A stretch of DNA of 64,000 nucleotides from Lichenostomus cassidix. Its lineage: Eukaryota; Chordata; Aves; Passeriformes; Meliphagidae. The notes beneath the pieces are model-generated. The model ran no database searches. It was not told where the DNA came from and saw only the letters and a program-made list of their open reading frames with translations. A program made the position numbers and the translations under genes. Below, one piece after another: positions 26,905 to 41,650 of the stretch. The stretch covers positions 10,854,056 through 10,918,055 of the forward strand of contig CM039189.1 in NCBI GenBank assembly GCA_008360975.2, in the 5' to 3' direction. How positions within the stretch are numbered: the stretch's first letter is position 1; every line of letters starts with the position of its first letter.

Positions 26905-27837
26905 AAACACAGCAGCTAGAACTCGCTCAAGAGACAGACTCCTAACACTGACAGCCGTGCCAATTACTAGTTAGCTTTAAAGCCACAGCCATCTTCCTTG
27001 AAAGCCTTTGCTTTCCAAGTTTGCTCCCATGGCCATCTGTCATAGCCTGCGTTTGGCAGCTTCAGGTTCTGCTGTGAGGCTCTGCGGATTGAGCACAGAG
27101 TTTTGTCTTTTTTATTGTTCTCTGAGTGGGTGGAAAGTTTCTATCACATGAGCCTTTTTCTCTTAAGCTTTTTGTTTGATTAAAATGTGAACCTTAACTG
27201 CATATTTGAGCTGTTAATCTGTGCTATCTGCTCTCAGACCAGCATGGAACAGGTGGACTTTTAAGTGCTGCATAGAGAGAAATGAGCTCAGAGACCCTCT
27301 TAGAGCAGATGCAGATTGTACCAGCAATAATTGCTTTTCTTGCCATGGTTTCTCTTGTCTGGCTGAATACATTAGGCCATACTACCAAATATGTGTTATT
27401 TGGTCTGTGAGAGACCTGTATTACAGTTGTATCCAACACCTCATGCCCATTTTACTGGCATTTCTATCCTGGCAGTGTGTGCATCTTAGAGCTCTACTTA
27501 ATAGACTTACAGTTTCTGTTACAAGGAGCTCCATTTTCTGTGGGTGTGGCTGTAAATTTTGTGTACTTGTCGCAAATCATTTTTGAACTACCTCTAAACC
27601 GATAAATTATCTTACCACCAATGTTGAAAAGTTCATGGTAAATGGTGTCCATGGGGTTGCACCCTAAAATGAAAACCAATTCAATCTGGGTAGGTATGGG
27701 AGGGAGAAAAATTAAGTTCTGTGTTACCTGCAGCATTTCTTTCTTCCATCTTTATTTTCCTTTGTCTGTAATTGATACATTTTCCATCTGGAGCTAGTCA
27801 GAGATTACAGTAATCTCTTGTTTTCCATCACTTAGAA

Positions 27838-27965
27838 AAGCAGTTGGCCCATTAAATGAATAAATACAGCGTTAAATGAAAATCCCAAAACAAGTGCAGA
27901 GGAATTACTAGCGTGATTTTGGGATTGTCCTCTTAATAGCAACGATTCATCCTCCATTTTAATCT
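27838..27965. promoter_or_regulatory. candidate conserved non-coding element
   Basis: This non-repetitive block has clustered homeodomain-like cores (attaaatg twice, gaattacta, cttaatag) and three CpG sites in a CpG-poor intron. It is flanked by ordinary intron sequence. The call rests on sequence texture only and would need cross-species alignment. Confidence 0.18.
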
Positions 27966-30900
27966 GCAACCCCAGGGATGCACATTACTGCCTTTACCTT
28001 TTCCTACCAGTCAAGTCCTCTTTTCTGCCACTAATTGCATCATTTTTCGGAGTACCACTTCTTGGATTTGTCTTTAAGAGTTTCTTGTAGTTAGGATCCA
28101 GGGTTTGTATTTGAAATTGATGAAAATGCTCCCAGTCTTAGATCAATATTTCTCCAGGGGATGAAACCTGCTTTGCTCCAGTTAGAGACTGCAAAGAGCA
28201 CTCAAGGGTCTCATATTAGTATTACACCAGCCAAAGGGCAAGTTGGTTTGGGTTGATTTCCCTGGTTCTGGTTCAGTGATGCTACCACCCTCCCTCCTTT
28301 CTGCCTCTTTCAGTGCTGGTGCCTAGGATTCACACTTGTAAAGAGAAAATATAATTTCTGGAGTGCATCAAGTTGAAAAAGTGTATTTCTAAGCTTTTAC
28401 TCAGATGCCTTCAGACTCCTATGAAATGTCTGACTGCATGCACAGGATTCACTGCAAAGTAGTTCCAGGGCAGTACACTGAAAGCTTAGATCAGCACTGG
28501 CAAATGTCCTACAACAGAAATTAAATACCAAGGTGAAGGATAAAGTCTGGCCTTTAGGTAAAAACAATAACCCTGTATTTGATGACATACAGTGTATTAT
28601 GTAATTGATCAATGAATGACAGGTTTGTTCTCAGGTGGTTTTTGTATAATTAATTTTATTGATTTATCAACATTTTCCAGCTTACAATACAGTTTCTTGT
28701 GTCATCTTATTTCTAGCATGTAAAAGATTTGTAATGTCGCTTCTATTTGCTGTTAGCTCTTCCTTTTTAGAGCCAGTCGATGCAGTCCAAAACTGCTGAT
28801 TTTTCTTCAGCTTCCCCTCCAATTTGGCGTGCCCTTTGCTGCCCAAATTTTTTTTCACTAGATTATAAGATTTCCTTTCCCCCCAAAATACACTACTATT
28901 TAAGACAGCTTTGAAGGCATAGATTGGAGATTTAGGAGATAAGAGGCTGCTCTTAAGCCACCTACTGCTGTATTCTGCACAAAGTTTGATTCCTAATGGA
29001 GTCAAGATGTGGCCTCAAGATGAATGCATTGATCCAGACTTCTGGTGGCAGGCTTTGGAAAATCATCTGGAAATAGATTTCAAATCAGAAGAACCTGTGG
29101 CAAAATTGTGTCTCAGGTCAGAGTTCATGTACCTTTTTAAGTTTCTTTCTGATGTCCTTAAAAGAATGACTTCTTTTTCAAACAGAGTGAGCCCCAAAAA
29201 AAGTTTATTTGAAGGCTGAGTACAGGCCCTTTTTGGAGGCTGAACTGGCTCTCTGGTTAGGAGCCAGAAAAATGCAATTTTCTCAGACACATAGCAGATG
29301 GTGCTTCTTCATTAATCAGCTCCGTGGTAGACCTTCAAAGAGTCCCACAGGAGAGTGCCTTGGAGGTAGTGGGACCATCCTTTGGGATCCTCTGTGCTGG
29401 TGAGTTCACTCTGGAGCTGTCCTGTTCATTTTTGCTCCAGCTGGCCCTTGGTGTTGAATATGCTCTTGGTGACATCTGATGGAGCTGGTAACATTATTGT
29501 AAGGCAAATAATGATTATTAGTGTTGATCTTTTACTCAGAAGACAATGGACAGAGGAACAGGCTGGATCTCTTAGGAGCTAGCCTCAATTTCTGTCCTGC
29601 TGCTGGTGTGGACCAAAGTACTCTTTACTGCTTCAGGATCATCATGTTTGTAAAGGATTCATGTTTATAAAAAGCAAGGAACATTTTTTGATCAAGTTAC
29701 TTGTGGTCATGTTCAAAAATGAAAATGTTACAGTCATATTGACTGTCATAAACTGATTGTGAATCTACTATCCTGGGTAGATTATCCCTTATTCCCATTG
29801 TATTACAGCCAGAACTTTATTGTCAGAACAACAACAGAAATAATCCTTGCACTGCACTAATGCTTTATTCTGATTGACAAAGGATGAAGCAATCGACGTA
29901 CTGTGACAGCAGTGTTGGCATGTATTATATAATGATATATAGCAACTTCCATAGACTGCCATTAATTTCTGCATGAATCCTGTCTGTCTTTGATAAGCAT
30001 GTGTAACTCCTAATAAATTATTTTGGAGCTGAGCATGAGCATCAAGGAGAAAGTACTTTTGTAGGTATGGGGGCTGGTGATAGCTGAAAATGAGAAAGCA
30101 AAACTGACAGATAATTGTAGATGAGAAGTCATTTTCAAGCAATAGACAGGGGTGATATTGTTTCCTGTTTAAAATTAGTTGCCACCTCTGCTGGCTGCAA
30201 TGCGAGGTAAGTTCTGTTGTAAAATCTAAATCATTTGATCATTTGTTATGTATAGGCTGTTGATAATGACAGAGGAACCAGCTTTGTGGAGCTCCCTCCA
30301 CTTGCTCCTAAATGGCTTGCTCCCGTTCTGGTGGGTGTTATCCACTCTTCATTTCCTGGCGAAGAAATGGCCCTCTGTGAGGTTGTTTATCTGAATAGCG
30401 CAGAAATAATTTTTCTGCAAACAGAACTATTACCATAAGAGAACCCTTAAAAAAAATTACAGTGACTCTCTGAGTTTTCTGAGATTAGTGTCTTCCTCTA
30501 AGGCTTCTATTTCCTCTGGTATTACTTCCAGTCTGTTCACTGAAACTACAGTGCATGTCTACCACAAATAGCATGAATAATGCATATATTTCTCTGCTAG
30601 TTTCAGTGTGTGCTAAATAGTTGCATATACAAAAAATTAAAACCTAGAGCTGAAGAAAGCCAGGTGGCGACTCATTTTCCTGCTAGTACATGATTGACCC
30701 ATATTCCACATTATCTCAGGTTTTAACCTGCTTGTTTTTATAATTGCAGTTCTTGAGCCTTTTCCCACAGTTGCTTAGAAGGTCATGTGGTACCACTTGA
30801 TTATTTGCTGAGATGGAGATATGGGAAATTTTACACCTGTTTATGTATCTTCATTTCCTGTTTTTTTAAAGATCCTAAATGTCTCTACTTATTCTTTTTT

Positions 30901-33217
30901 TTCTTCCAGTTCATACAGACACTTGCAGTTTTACCCTTATAACAATGTTTTCAAGCAAAACTCTTCCTTATGTTTCCTAAATCATCCACAGCAAGAGCCC
31001 AACTTTTCCTCACTTCTTGCTGCTCATTTTCCTAGAACTCAATATGGGATTTGGCTGTAATGGAAGAGAGGTGACCTAATATGGTACCTCTGCTTCTAGA
31101 TACAAAATTACCTTGGGTTTATTTTTCCTATCATGTCTTGGATCTTTTTCCATGAGATAAATCACTTCATTGTTTTCCAAGATGATGCCCAGCATGTTAC
31201 TTTCCTCATGCTTTGTGCACTCTTTCTGCAAATACCATTTTTTTTCTCCTGAAGATTGTTTGTAAAGATAAAGCAGATTTAGCAAGGAAAAGATCACAAA
31301 AATGGTGTTGTATGAGGCCAATTTAAAAGCTTTAGAACTAAAAGGGAAAGATTTTTTTTTGGTTGTTTGGTTTGTGGTTTCATGGGGTTTTTCTTGTTCA
31401 TTTGTTTCAGTCCATATCAGAAAGCTTATAGTGGTTTAAGTTATTCTTGAAAATAGGATTTTTGGTCATAATTTTTTCCATTCAGTCTGCAGTAGCATTC
31501 TTGTGGTTTAAATGCCCTTGTTCATTAGAGGAACAGTTTTCATAATGGAATAACACAATAGATCTGTTAAGAAATTAGAGCTTCATTTTATGTTCAGAAC
31601 ACTTGATTTGTATATACATTTGTATTTCTTGTACATTCAGATTAATTGTCCAATTATCTAGGAAGCTGTATTCTGAATTCCTGAAAATCTGTCTTTTTAT
31701 CAGTCTTTAGTAAATGCAAGAATGCCTCTAGTAATTTCCCTTCACTCACTAAGCATGTAATTTTTCTTTGAAAAATCTAGTTTGTCTGGCAAGACCTTTA
31801 TAAACATAAATATAATTTTAGCAACTACATATCACTAACAGGCATTTCTGTGTTAGATGTGAGTGAGTAGATATTATTGCATAATGCATCTTAAAATCTG
31901 TTTGAAGCGCTAGAGGATTCATGAATGTAGCTTTCTTGTTTCTTTCCAATGCAAGTATCTCTCTCTCTCTATACAACCATTAGTGATTTCTGGATGCAGT
32001 GAAGTATTTATCTGCCTAAGGATGTCCAAGATTTTTACTACTGTTTTGTATTTGAGATAGCATGATTTTTAGCAGTGCTCTACACAGAGGTAGTGTCTAT
32101 TATTTAATGGTTGTGGTGATTTGGGAGGGCAAGTGTGTTTCTAGATTGCATGTTTAGGTTTGCTCCAGTATCATTTTAAATGAAACCTCAGGTTCTCATG
32201 CTTTGTGGAACCTCTGTGTGTGTCTGCAAGATTCCCTTCCTGTTAAACAGATCCAGTGTTTTTTGATTTCATAGCCCACATTCTGTCACCCTTTGCAAAG
32301 CACAGGTCACAGCTCCCTGCAACAGTTCTAAGAGCAAAGGAGACTGAACAAGTCAAAGAAACATCTGCATCTGTTCAGCATATCAGCTTACCCAGCCCTG
32401 TGCTCAGTGGCATTTAAAACCCCCATGTTTTGCCCCTCCATAGCAGAACAGTTTATAGTAATCAGTAGCATTTGTGGCTGTAATAAAAATTCTATTGTGA
32501 AAGGATGCCCAGTTTCATTTGGCAGCAGAAAATGGACTTGACATGAGCTTTGGTCCACAGGTAATAGGTTCTTGAAGGCTCAGAGTGTTACTTTTAGCAG
32601 AATGCTAATCTGGTAAATTGGTACATTTAACAGTCATCTGGAAATGCACCCTTTTGTGTAATATGTAGTTGATTGTAACAATTATGGATGCTATTTAATG
32701 GTGCCATCCTTAAACTTTCCAGTGTGATACTACCTAGATAATTTGTTACTGATGAAATCATTAGAGTGTTGTAGAAATGAAATCGGTTGCTGCTGAAATT
32801 ACTCTCAAAATCTAATTGTAACTTCACTGGAATTTTTCCCATGATAAATGTTAAGTATATGTGTATTTCTTATTTTTATAGAAGCAGCAATTTTATTTGT
32901 ATGCTTAATTTTATTCCACTATCTACTATGTATATATTACATTTTGCTTCTCATTTTCAGTTGTGGTCAAGTACAACTTTAGTCCAATTTGGCTTTTTTC
33001 TGATTTTTTAAATTTTTATTTCCCCTGTCACATGAATGAATAAAGCAACATATTTCCTTTCTTGAGACTTCCCTAGGATTTCTCAAGTTTACAGAATGAA
33101 GAGCTCTATTTTATCAGTACCTGAAATGAAGCAAGTCCTCTCAGTTTCCTTGTAAGGGCTTCTTTGGAAAAAAAAATGTGTTTTATAATTTCTTGCCTGC
33201 AAGTCAATTCAGATGCC

Positions 33218-33231
33218 TTTTTTTTTTTTTT
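33218..33231 (+). repeat. T14 homopolymer
   Basis: Fourteen T, followed by ctttttaa. It is a simple tract inside the large intron and no retroposon is recognisable on the complementary strand. Confidence 0.85.
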
Positions 33232-34350
33232 CTTTTTAATCAAATCTCTTGTTGTACCCAAAGATTGCTTTATAGGCTTGTGATTCACCCCATCTTTGTT
33301 TCAGACAGTGTCTGATTTAAAAACAAAACAAACAAAAAAGAGAAATTTTCTAAGTTGTTTATAGTCCATGAAGAGAAGGTGAAAACCTTGCCCATAAAGG
33401 GAGATTTCAGTGACTGCCCAAATTCCCAAGCACAGTAACCCTGCTTACATGACACTTAGGTTATCTCTGTATTGTTCTAGCTCTTATTAAAAGATGTGAT
33501 ATTTCACTGCCTTCAGAGCAACAGCCTTACATTCTTCAGGAGTTGTACCATTCTTTCTTTCTGCTCTTGGTCTTACAATATAGATTGATCCTGTGAGAGA
33601 GAAAAAAATTCCCATGTCTGTTCATCAGATTCTGTCTCTGTAGTCACAAAGCCTGGGCACAGAGTGGGTAGATGGTCACAAGCCACCACTTTTGTCACCA
33701 ACCATTTTGTTACCAACCAACTTCTTGACTGCTCAGAGAAAACTGGTGCAGAAATAGCTTTTATTTCCCATGCTCATGTTTCTTGCATTTACCCCCTCTC
33801 CCTAAAGCAGCAGACTGACTGAAAGATACCTAATTTGGTAATTATTGTAAATATTAATATTAATAAAAAAATGTTATTTCAAATTTTCCATCAGAAAACT
33901 GGAAACTCATGAATCCATGTTTCCAAAAATGCACATATGCTACATCTGTACAAACGGTATTAATGTGTATTTGAACTCTGTGCTCGCATTGTTCCTAGAG
34001 CTATGGCACCCTCTCTCCTAAACAAAGAAAGCTTTGCAGAGTAAGGAGGAAAATATCCTTGGCATGGTTTGGATAGCTCCATGGATTTCTATTATTTTGC
34101 TTAACAACTGCTTCCAAAGATTCTCAGACACCCAAAGCAATTATTTCCTAAGACCATCGTGCTTCTGTCCTACTGCTGTGCAAATTGCCATGGGATTGTT
34201 ACCTTTCACCCAGGTGGTCCCCACTGATGGGCAGCAGTGACCTTGCTGGGGTGTCTCATCTGAATGCAGGCAGCTCGAGCTGTGCAGAGACATCCCCCAA
34301 ACGCTCTGCTGCAGTGTCAGCATTGGACACAAGCCCATGTCTCAGGCAGA

Positions 34351-34408
34351 GATGTGAATCCCTGACCTTCCAGCGGAGAGGCAATAGTGCTGCCAGCTGT
34401 GTTATGCT
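34351..34408 (-). repeat. possible antisense tRNA-derived SINE head
   Basis: On the minus strand this segment shows a degraded pair of RNA polymerase III internal boxes at roughly the right distance: gtgaatccctg (34354-34364) resembles the reverse complement of a B box (GGTTCGAATCC), and gtgctgccagctgtgtta (34387-34404) resembles the reverse complement of an A box (TAGCTCAGTGG-type). No intact tRNA cloverleaf is formed, so it is not a tRNA gene. An old SINE head is the likeliest reading, and chance is a real alternative. Confidence 0.3.
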
Positions 34409-37400
34409 GACGGGCAAAGGACTTGTTTTTGAGATCCAGAAGTGAAGAAATTGAGCTAAACACGGCACAGACTTCTAAGTGTTGAAAAAACGTAGCAATA
34501 AACCCCAGACAATCTTACCTTCTGTTTTCAAATCATTTTGTTTTCCAGGTTGCTGGGAGTAATTTGCTTCATTAATGCAGTTCTGCAGCATGAGCTATTT
34601 AAATTTTATCCCAGAATGAGGTCTTTTAGCTGAATAAAAGCCTTTTGAAAAACCTGATTTATGTCACAGTCACAGCTTTAAATAGAGCAGTTCTGGTTCA
34701 GTGGCAAAGTGTTGAGGTCAAGGTCCGTGGTCTGTGTTTTCTAAGTGCTGTGCATGGATTTGCATGCACACAGCTTACATTAGCACTAACACAATTTGTG
34801 CATGTGGCCCCTGTGCAGCAGTTTAGGGATGTAGCCCTCAATAGAGGAGATATTTACAGCACTGAGGCTCATGTTGGGAAATATGAACAGCTGTGCTCCA
34901 AACAGAAAACACACATCTGAAGTAAGACAAGCATACTGAAAATTATGTCCTGGCCATTAACGTTTTTATTTATACACACTGCTAGGCAAAACGGAAAGGA
35001 AATATCATTCTTTCAGGATTCATATGTTTTGCAGAGCTAATAGGAAAAAACACCTGTCATCAGAAAAGATTTCTGCTGATTATAATTTTTTTTGCTGCAG
35101 TTCCTGTAGTGCTGGTACAAAGGAATTATAATTAATAAGTAAAAGCTATGTCACTTGCTAATTATGTTTTACTAGCAGTGAGATGGCCTCCTTATACTTT
35201 TGAATACTCAGTTGAAATCCTTCCTCTAGAACATATATTTGCATAGATTTTTAAATATTTTAAATTTTCAATTCTAATATCTTAGCACCTGCTGTGCACA
35301 GAAAGTGAGCACCTGAGGAAAGCATTATCCATCATGCTGTTACAGGAACTTTGTATTTACTTGCATAATGTCTAGAGCTGACTGGTAGCTAAATCCACAC
35401 CAAGTGAAGAGGACTTTGCAGAAAGAAATTTTAATTAATTTGAAATTTGACTGATGGAGCACATGCCAATGCCTCAGATTTCTCCTGCTGTGCTTCCCTG
35501 GAATTGATCTGCCTGCCTGTACCCCAGTCCCTGCAGGGTGACAGCTGGAGGGTTGGAGGCTGAGTTCCACTGATCCCCATGTTCAGAGAGCAAATAGGAT
35601 GCACAATAATTCTCTAAATGAATGGACCATGCTAGATACTTCTCCTTCACCAACAGCATTACATGTGGAGAGGTTTGAGGTGGGGAGGCTTTTTTTCCAG
35701 TAACACCAGCATAGCAATTCAGTTCTGTTTTGCAGATTGGCAAAGCCTTGAGGTAGTCATTTACCTGAGGCATAAAGCAGGTCAGTAGCAGGCCAGATCA
35801 CAGCTCAGGCTTCCTGAGTCCAAAACTCCAGACTTTTATTTTGCCATGCTTCTGGGGTGTTGGGCTTGTATGTCCAGGGAATAATTTGTATTGCCAAAAG
35901 GAAAACTGATGGGTGAAAGACACAAAAAGCAGTCTAGAATATAGTTTTGATAAATACCACTTAATTAGTTTACATAATGAATTTTGGAACATGGCTCTCT
36001 GTTAGATGGAAAATTTTGGATGCTTCTTTAATATGAATATTTTATTTCTTAATGACATGTTAGTTGGTCAGGGGGAAATATTTTTGCCAGAGCTGGTTGG
36101 AAAAATATTTTCCCAATAAAAATCATGACATTATAATTAAAAAGGAAAAATAGTGTGGCCACTGAAGTAGAGAGGTGGCGTTCTGCTGCCATTACTGCTG
36201 TGTTAGTTTAACAGACTGAAATCTGTGTGGATAGGCAGATTCTGGCCCTGTCATGGACAACACAGGTGCCACTCTCATGGTGTGGACACACTTTTTGGCT
36301 TTTTTTGCATGCTTATGTGCCTTGAAGCTGACATAATACTAGTAAGGATGCAAAGTCAGGGTTTGAGAACAGGGGAATGTCATAAATAAAATCACCTGTC
36401 CACTTTTGATTGAGGCTTCTATGATGTATTCATGGCTGTGCAGAGTGGGATAACTTTAGCCTCATTCATTGTCCTGGTTTTACCAGTTCTAGTGCTGGGT
36501 GGAAATATTTAAAGAACTTGCTAGGACTACTGCCTCATTTGCTGGAGAAATGGAGTTAAGGAGTCAGGACACTACAGGAATTGAAGGCAAGGCTGTCACA
36601 GTCAAGCATTAATGCCAGCTGCTAGATTCTGTTCTTGCTTCTGTTACAGAATTTCCATGTGATTCCAATCTAATCAAGCCACGTTTTTACTAATTGTGTG
36701 TGTTTACTTTCTGAATGCTTCGTTTGAGACCCTTGGGTCTGATTTATGAAGCACTGATCTTTCACAGAGATAGCTCAAGTCAATGAAAATTATTTAAACC
36801 TATGAATTACCAAAGAATTCTAATTGCTCCAGGTTCTGTGTGCCAGTAAGCGTATTCTTCTTAATTTAAATTATAACTTCCACTTAAATTTCTCAGACCC
36901 CTTCTGTTGAAGAGGGTTAATGCAATCTTTTCCTGTCTCTCTTTAGAATCTTTAGAAAAGGGAGGAGCTACTGTAAGTACTGAATGGCAGCCCAGGCAGA
37001 AATTATTAAGTCTCAGAGCAGAGTGTGAATAGTGCTCAATAAATGAGGCATGGGGACACATTGACTAACAACAAGAAAACAAAGGCATTGAGTAGCTGCT
37101 CATTATGTCAGTCAGTGCAGGCAGGGGTCCAGTGGAAAAAATAGTAGGTGGCCGGGTAATTAAAGATAGTATCATAATGCATGCACACAGGGTTGCCCAA
37201 TTAGGGCTGCACAGCAACTCTAATTCTGACACTTCCCTAAATTTTCAGTGCTTGATTTTACACATTTAATGTTCCCTAGCATATTTTTAGTGTATTTACA
37301 TATATACGCTCCCCCATTGCCTCCTTCATTGCCAAACTGTTAATTAGGTAGAACTACTGAGAAATGCAGTTGGATAAACAGGGCTTTGCAATGAACCTTG

Positions 37401-40400
37401 GATATCATGCTGCAGAGCAGGAAACCTCAGGCTGCCAGAGCTTTGAAGGGTTTACATCAGTGGCAATGAATTTGTTTTCTTTGCTTAATATTTTTAAGAA
37501 GTTAGTTATATATTCAGTGCAGTCTCTTTTCTTACTCACTGTGACGTTATTTCTAGGCCTTCATGGCTGATGATGGTCTGGATGAATCATCTTTTAATGA
37601 GACTTGTGTTCATAAGATTTTTCTCCCTTAGGTGTGAGTAGTCTTTAGCTATGGCCCTCATTTAAAACAACACTTTTTATTTCACCCACTTCTTCTTTTG
37701 GAAAATTTCGATCTGCGGCTAGATACCTTGGTTCTATGCAAATGGTTGGTTCAAATGCAGCTTTCTACTTGGCATTACCTGCCTGCGTGATGTGGAACTT
37801 CTCAGAATGCTACAGAAGAACAGTAAGCATTGAAGTGGAAAAATTGACAGACTGGGAAAGGAGAATAAGGGACAAGAAAGTAAATAAGTGTTATTGAGAC
37901 TTTTGTTTTGTGCATGCACATAAATTATTCCCATGCTTCAGTGATGCTGCTCTCCTGAGCTGTTCTACCACAGTGGCACTGTAAATGCTCTACCTGAAGT
38001 AGGACTCCAATATTCTGAATTATGACCTCTCTTGAGTATGAATATAGCCAAAGGGTAAGCAAGGGCTGTGTTCCCTGTGCTCCCTGGCTGAGTGGAGAGG
38101 CCTGGATGTCTCAGCTGCTGTTGTCAGACACCAGACCCCCTTTAGCCACCTGACAGAGCAGGGGGATGAAAGGAGGGATGTGGGATGAGTGAGAGTCACC
38201 TTTGCAGCATCCATTCCTGAAGGCACCTCCTTTGCACAGGACATGTCCACCTGCACAGGCTGTCCCTGAGACTCTGCAGAGTTAGAGCAGTCTCATTTCC
38301 TGGTAAAACTACGTTCTTACCTTTCTACTCATGCTAAATCTGTCTTCATACCAAAGGGACAGCTGGGGTTGTTGGGTAATCTTCAGCATTAGTAATAACA
38401 TCAAAATACAAACTCAGGTGATAGATTCAGGATTAGAAAGTCTGAAAAGCTGAGTCTATTTTCACCTTGCCCTGTCTAGATACTCATAACTCAATTAGTT
38501 TCTTTCCCTTTTCTAAGATTTTATCTGAAATAAAAAGGTGTCATTATGGTGACAAGAAATCACGAATGAAGGTGTCTACATTATGTGTCAAAGCATGCAG
38601 ACATCATATTTAAAGCTCTGTTTGTATTTGCAGAACCAGTTCTTAGAGTCAAATGTGCTATAATTAAACATTGATTCACAGGAATGAAGGGACTTTCTTT
38701 TCTCCTTTAAGGAAATTGATTTTAGGCAAGTAATGGAACAAAACAAGCATAGTGTAACTTTGGTTTTATGTCAGAAAATAATCTGCAAGTGACCTTTTCC
38801 TTGCATCTAGAACTTAATAGTTACTTTAGTTTTCCACTGGTATTGTCTTTAGTTGTATCTTTTTCTTTTGATTGTTTAGCATTCAGGAATTCTAGCCTCT
38901 CACAAAATATCTAAAGTTGTACTGAAAATAGATGGCTAACTCTGAAATGGTATTTACTCTTTTATTGCAGTTTTCATATCAATTTTACCAGATTTTTGCC
39001 AAAATTTCTGTTCTTGCAAACCTCTTTCTTTTAGAACCTGTACAAAAATAATTTGGCAATGAATTGCATTATAGCATAACCTCATATTGTGAAGACTTTT
39101 GGAATATTTTGTTGAGACTTAGGTTGGTGCAGCCTCTGGCAGTCATGGCATTTATGTAAACTGCAGAAGTTTTTCAGAACCTTTGTTACTTTGAGCTCCG
39201 TGGCTGGATGTTGTGACCCATTTTTTCTAGTTAAGGATTTGTAGAGTCACTTTTTCCTGTCACACCCTGTTCGTGTGAATTAAAATCAGAAACACAGAGA
39301 ACACAGATAGTCAGATGATAACAAACAAGGATGACAGGTCAAGCCAAAGAACATGCAAAGCTCAGTACTTATCCAGAACTTATAATATCATCCTCTGCTA
39401 CACTTAGGAGTCTTCGAGAAGCTGTTCTTGTAGTGTCCAAATGTTTCCAGCTTACATTGTTTTAAACTTGCTATCTCTGGTAGACTGGTGGCATTTAAGT
39501 GCTTTATACAGACAGAAATTACCTCTTTGAGATCTTTATTACTCTCTAATACTTGTTCACCAAAATGCCTCAGCTCATGCTTAGCCCCAGATACATTCAA
39601 CAGGGGCCTCATCCCAAACCACATAAAAACATTGATTTTTCATGTGTTTTTGAATACATCCCAAAGCAAGTAAGTGCATGATAAATTCTGTATTGGCTGA
39701 ATTACCTTTAATTTGTAATAGATAAAATTTTAAAGGGAGATAGTCAATGCAGGTACACTGAAGGCAGTGAAGCTAGGAGATATTTATACTAGATGAGTAT
39801 TCTCTGAATTCTCTTTCATTCCCTTTCTTCTTTTTTTTCTTTTTTTTTAACAATTTGCTTCTATCACAGAAACCCATGATTTTGGCTGATTTCCTGCTGT
39901 ATTTTTCATCCACAGTAAGCTTCCTTCTTGCAAATAGCAGCTCAGGATGCTCCCTAAAGTATTTGTAACATGGTCCTGCTCTGTGGTGGTTTCAGAAAGT
40001 GACACCAATTGAAAATACACTGTACAGGTGGCTTTAGTGTATAATTTATTGTAACCTTCAAATCCTTTCCTTGTTCTGGGTATTGTACTGTTCATTCCAT
40101 CCTTTTATGATTTAGTCTATGTGATTTTTACTACCATTCCATCTCAGAAGCTTGCACTTCACCATACCATTCTTTCTGAACCCTTTTGGAAAACACAAGT
40201 TTAATCTTCCAAAATGAGCCTGGATATGTGAGGTATTTGCAAATTTTGAATCCTGGGTTAGTTTCTCAGAACATGGGCTAATACCTATACATAATTAAGA
40301 AAACAAAAAATACTACAAAAATCAACAAAACCAAACTAGAGCAACCAAACAAAATAACAGAAGTCAATCTGTATGAACTGCTATCCTTCATGCTTCTTTG

Positions 40401-41299
40401 TTTTGGTGCAATTTGGTGTAATTATGTGCACTGTGGATACAGAGATGTTTGAATTTTGGCAGACTTTGCCAGTCTTGTGTAGTGATTGCATAGAGCTTGC
40501 TGATATTTTCTCCCAAAACTATGATTTCAGCTCTCCATAGTCTTGCATTTAAAAGCAGCCAATTGAGATCAGCTCCTGTTGACCTGGATCTTTCTCTTCA
40601 ACTCTCTGTACTGATACAGCTTACTACTAGTTTTATGCAAACAATAAAAAGCAATAAAATACATTTAGCAGAGATGAAAATATGTAATGACTTTAAAAGA
40701 AATCTACGTGTTATTTGCATATCTAAGATGTATATTGTCTATAATTGACAGAAAATACGTGTTAGGCTGGAAATTACTCCATTAGGTGTAAGAAAGGCCC
40801 ACTGACTAGCATGGAAGGATGCAAGTTAATTTCTTTCTCCTTAGCAGAAAATGTTTACCATCTATTTCTATTTTTATGTTTTACTTATGTTAGATGCCCT
40901 GATTTATTTTCTTTATAATGGCAAAAAATGGTATAAAAAAAGCTGAAGTGGTTCTAGTAGGTACACATATGGCACTACACATTCTCTACAGTAAAACCTT
41001 GAAATGTTCCTTTTATAGACATCCTTGTTTCCTTGTCTATGGCAAGATTTATAACCAGCTCTGTTTTCTGTCTTTTTCAATGCCATGCTTTCCCACTTTA
41101 GAAATCAATCTGTTAGATGAAGCAGTATCAAGTCAGTTTTTGAGATCCAGAAAAAATATGTCTAGCCTTATACCTTTTTCTTTGCTGAACAGCAAGAGGG
41201 TTTTTTTACACATGGTCATCCTTTTTAAAAGAAAAACCCACAAAAACTCTCATGACTGATCATTCCCATGAGCACAGCTCAGCTGGGGTTGATTGTTGT

Positions 41300-41650
41300 G
41301 TTTCCCTCTGGTTTTGGAGGCTCTGGAGATCTCCTGGTCTAACTTTTATCCCCAAAGCAGAGTCAGCTGGAGCAGATTGCTTAAGGTTCTCTCTGGTTGT
41401 GCTTGAATGACTCCATGGATGGTGACTTCCCAGAGTCTTTGGGCAACCTGTTCCAGTGCTTAGCCTCACAATAGAAATGTTCTTTGTATGTTTGGTTGGA
41501 ATTTCCTGTATTTTTGATCATGCTCATCGTATCTTGTCCTGTCGCTGGGTATCATTGAGAAGAGTTTGGTTTCACCTTAACTCTAGCCCACCCCAGTCAG
41601 GTATTTATACCAGATCTTTGAAAAGGATAGAGTCTTTCTCTTGGCATTTA
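41300..41650 (-). mobile_element. CR1 LINE fragment, antisense to host gene
   Basis: Read on the minus strand this is the 3' part of a CR1 element. Landmarks in + strand order are ctctggagatctcctggtct (41321-41340), the reverse complement of the CR1 block before the tail; gggcaacctgttccagtgct (41441-41460), equivalent to a sense ggaacaggttgccc block; then aatttcctgta, tcttgtcctgtcgctgggt (41532-41550), gagaagag and tcaggtatttatac (41597-41610). These occur in the order seen in avian CR1 elements. The extreme 3' tail repeat is not seen, and the copy has no coding capacity. Boundaries are approximate. Confidence 0.82.

Noticed and set aside
27221..27586. Open frame of 121 codons on the + strand, among the longest in the window.
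   Set aside because: Composition is rich in Cys and Arg with no domain or family resemblance. There is no splice or promoter context, and a frame of this size is expected by chance in 64 kb.
36473..36510. tgtcctggttttacc, resembling the first bases of a common bird endogenous retrovirus LTR.
   Set aside because: Similarity stops after about a dozen bases and nothing downstream fits an LTR.
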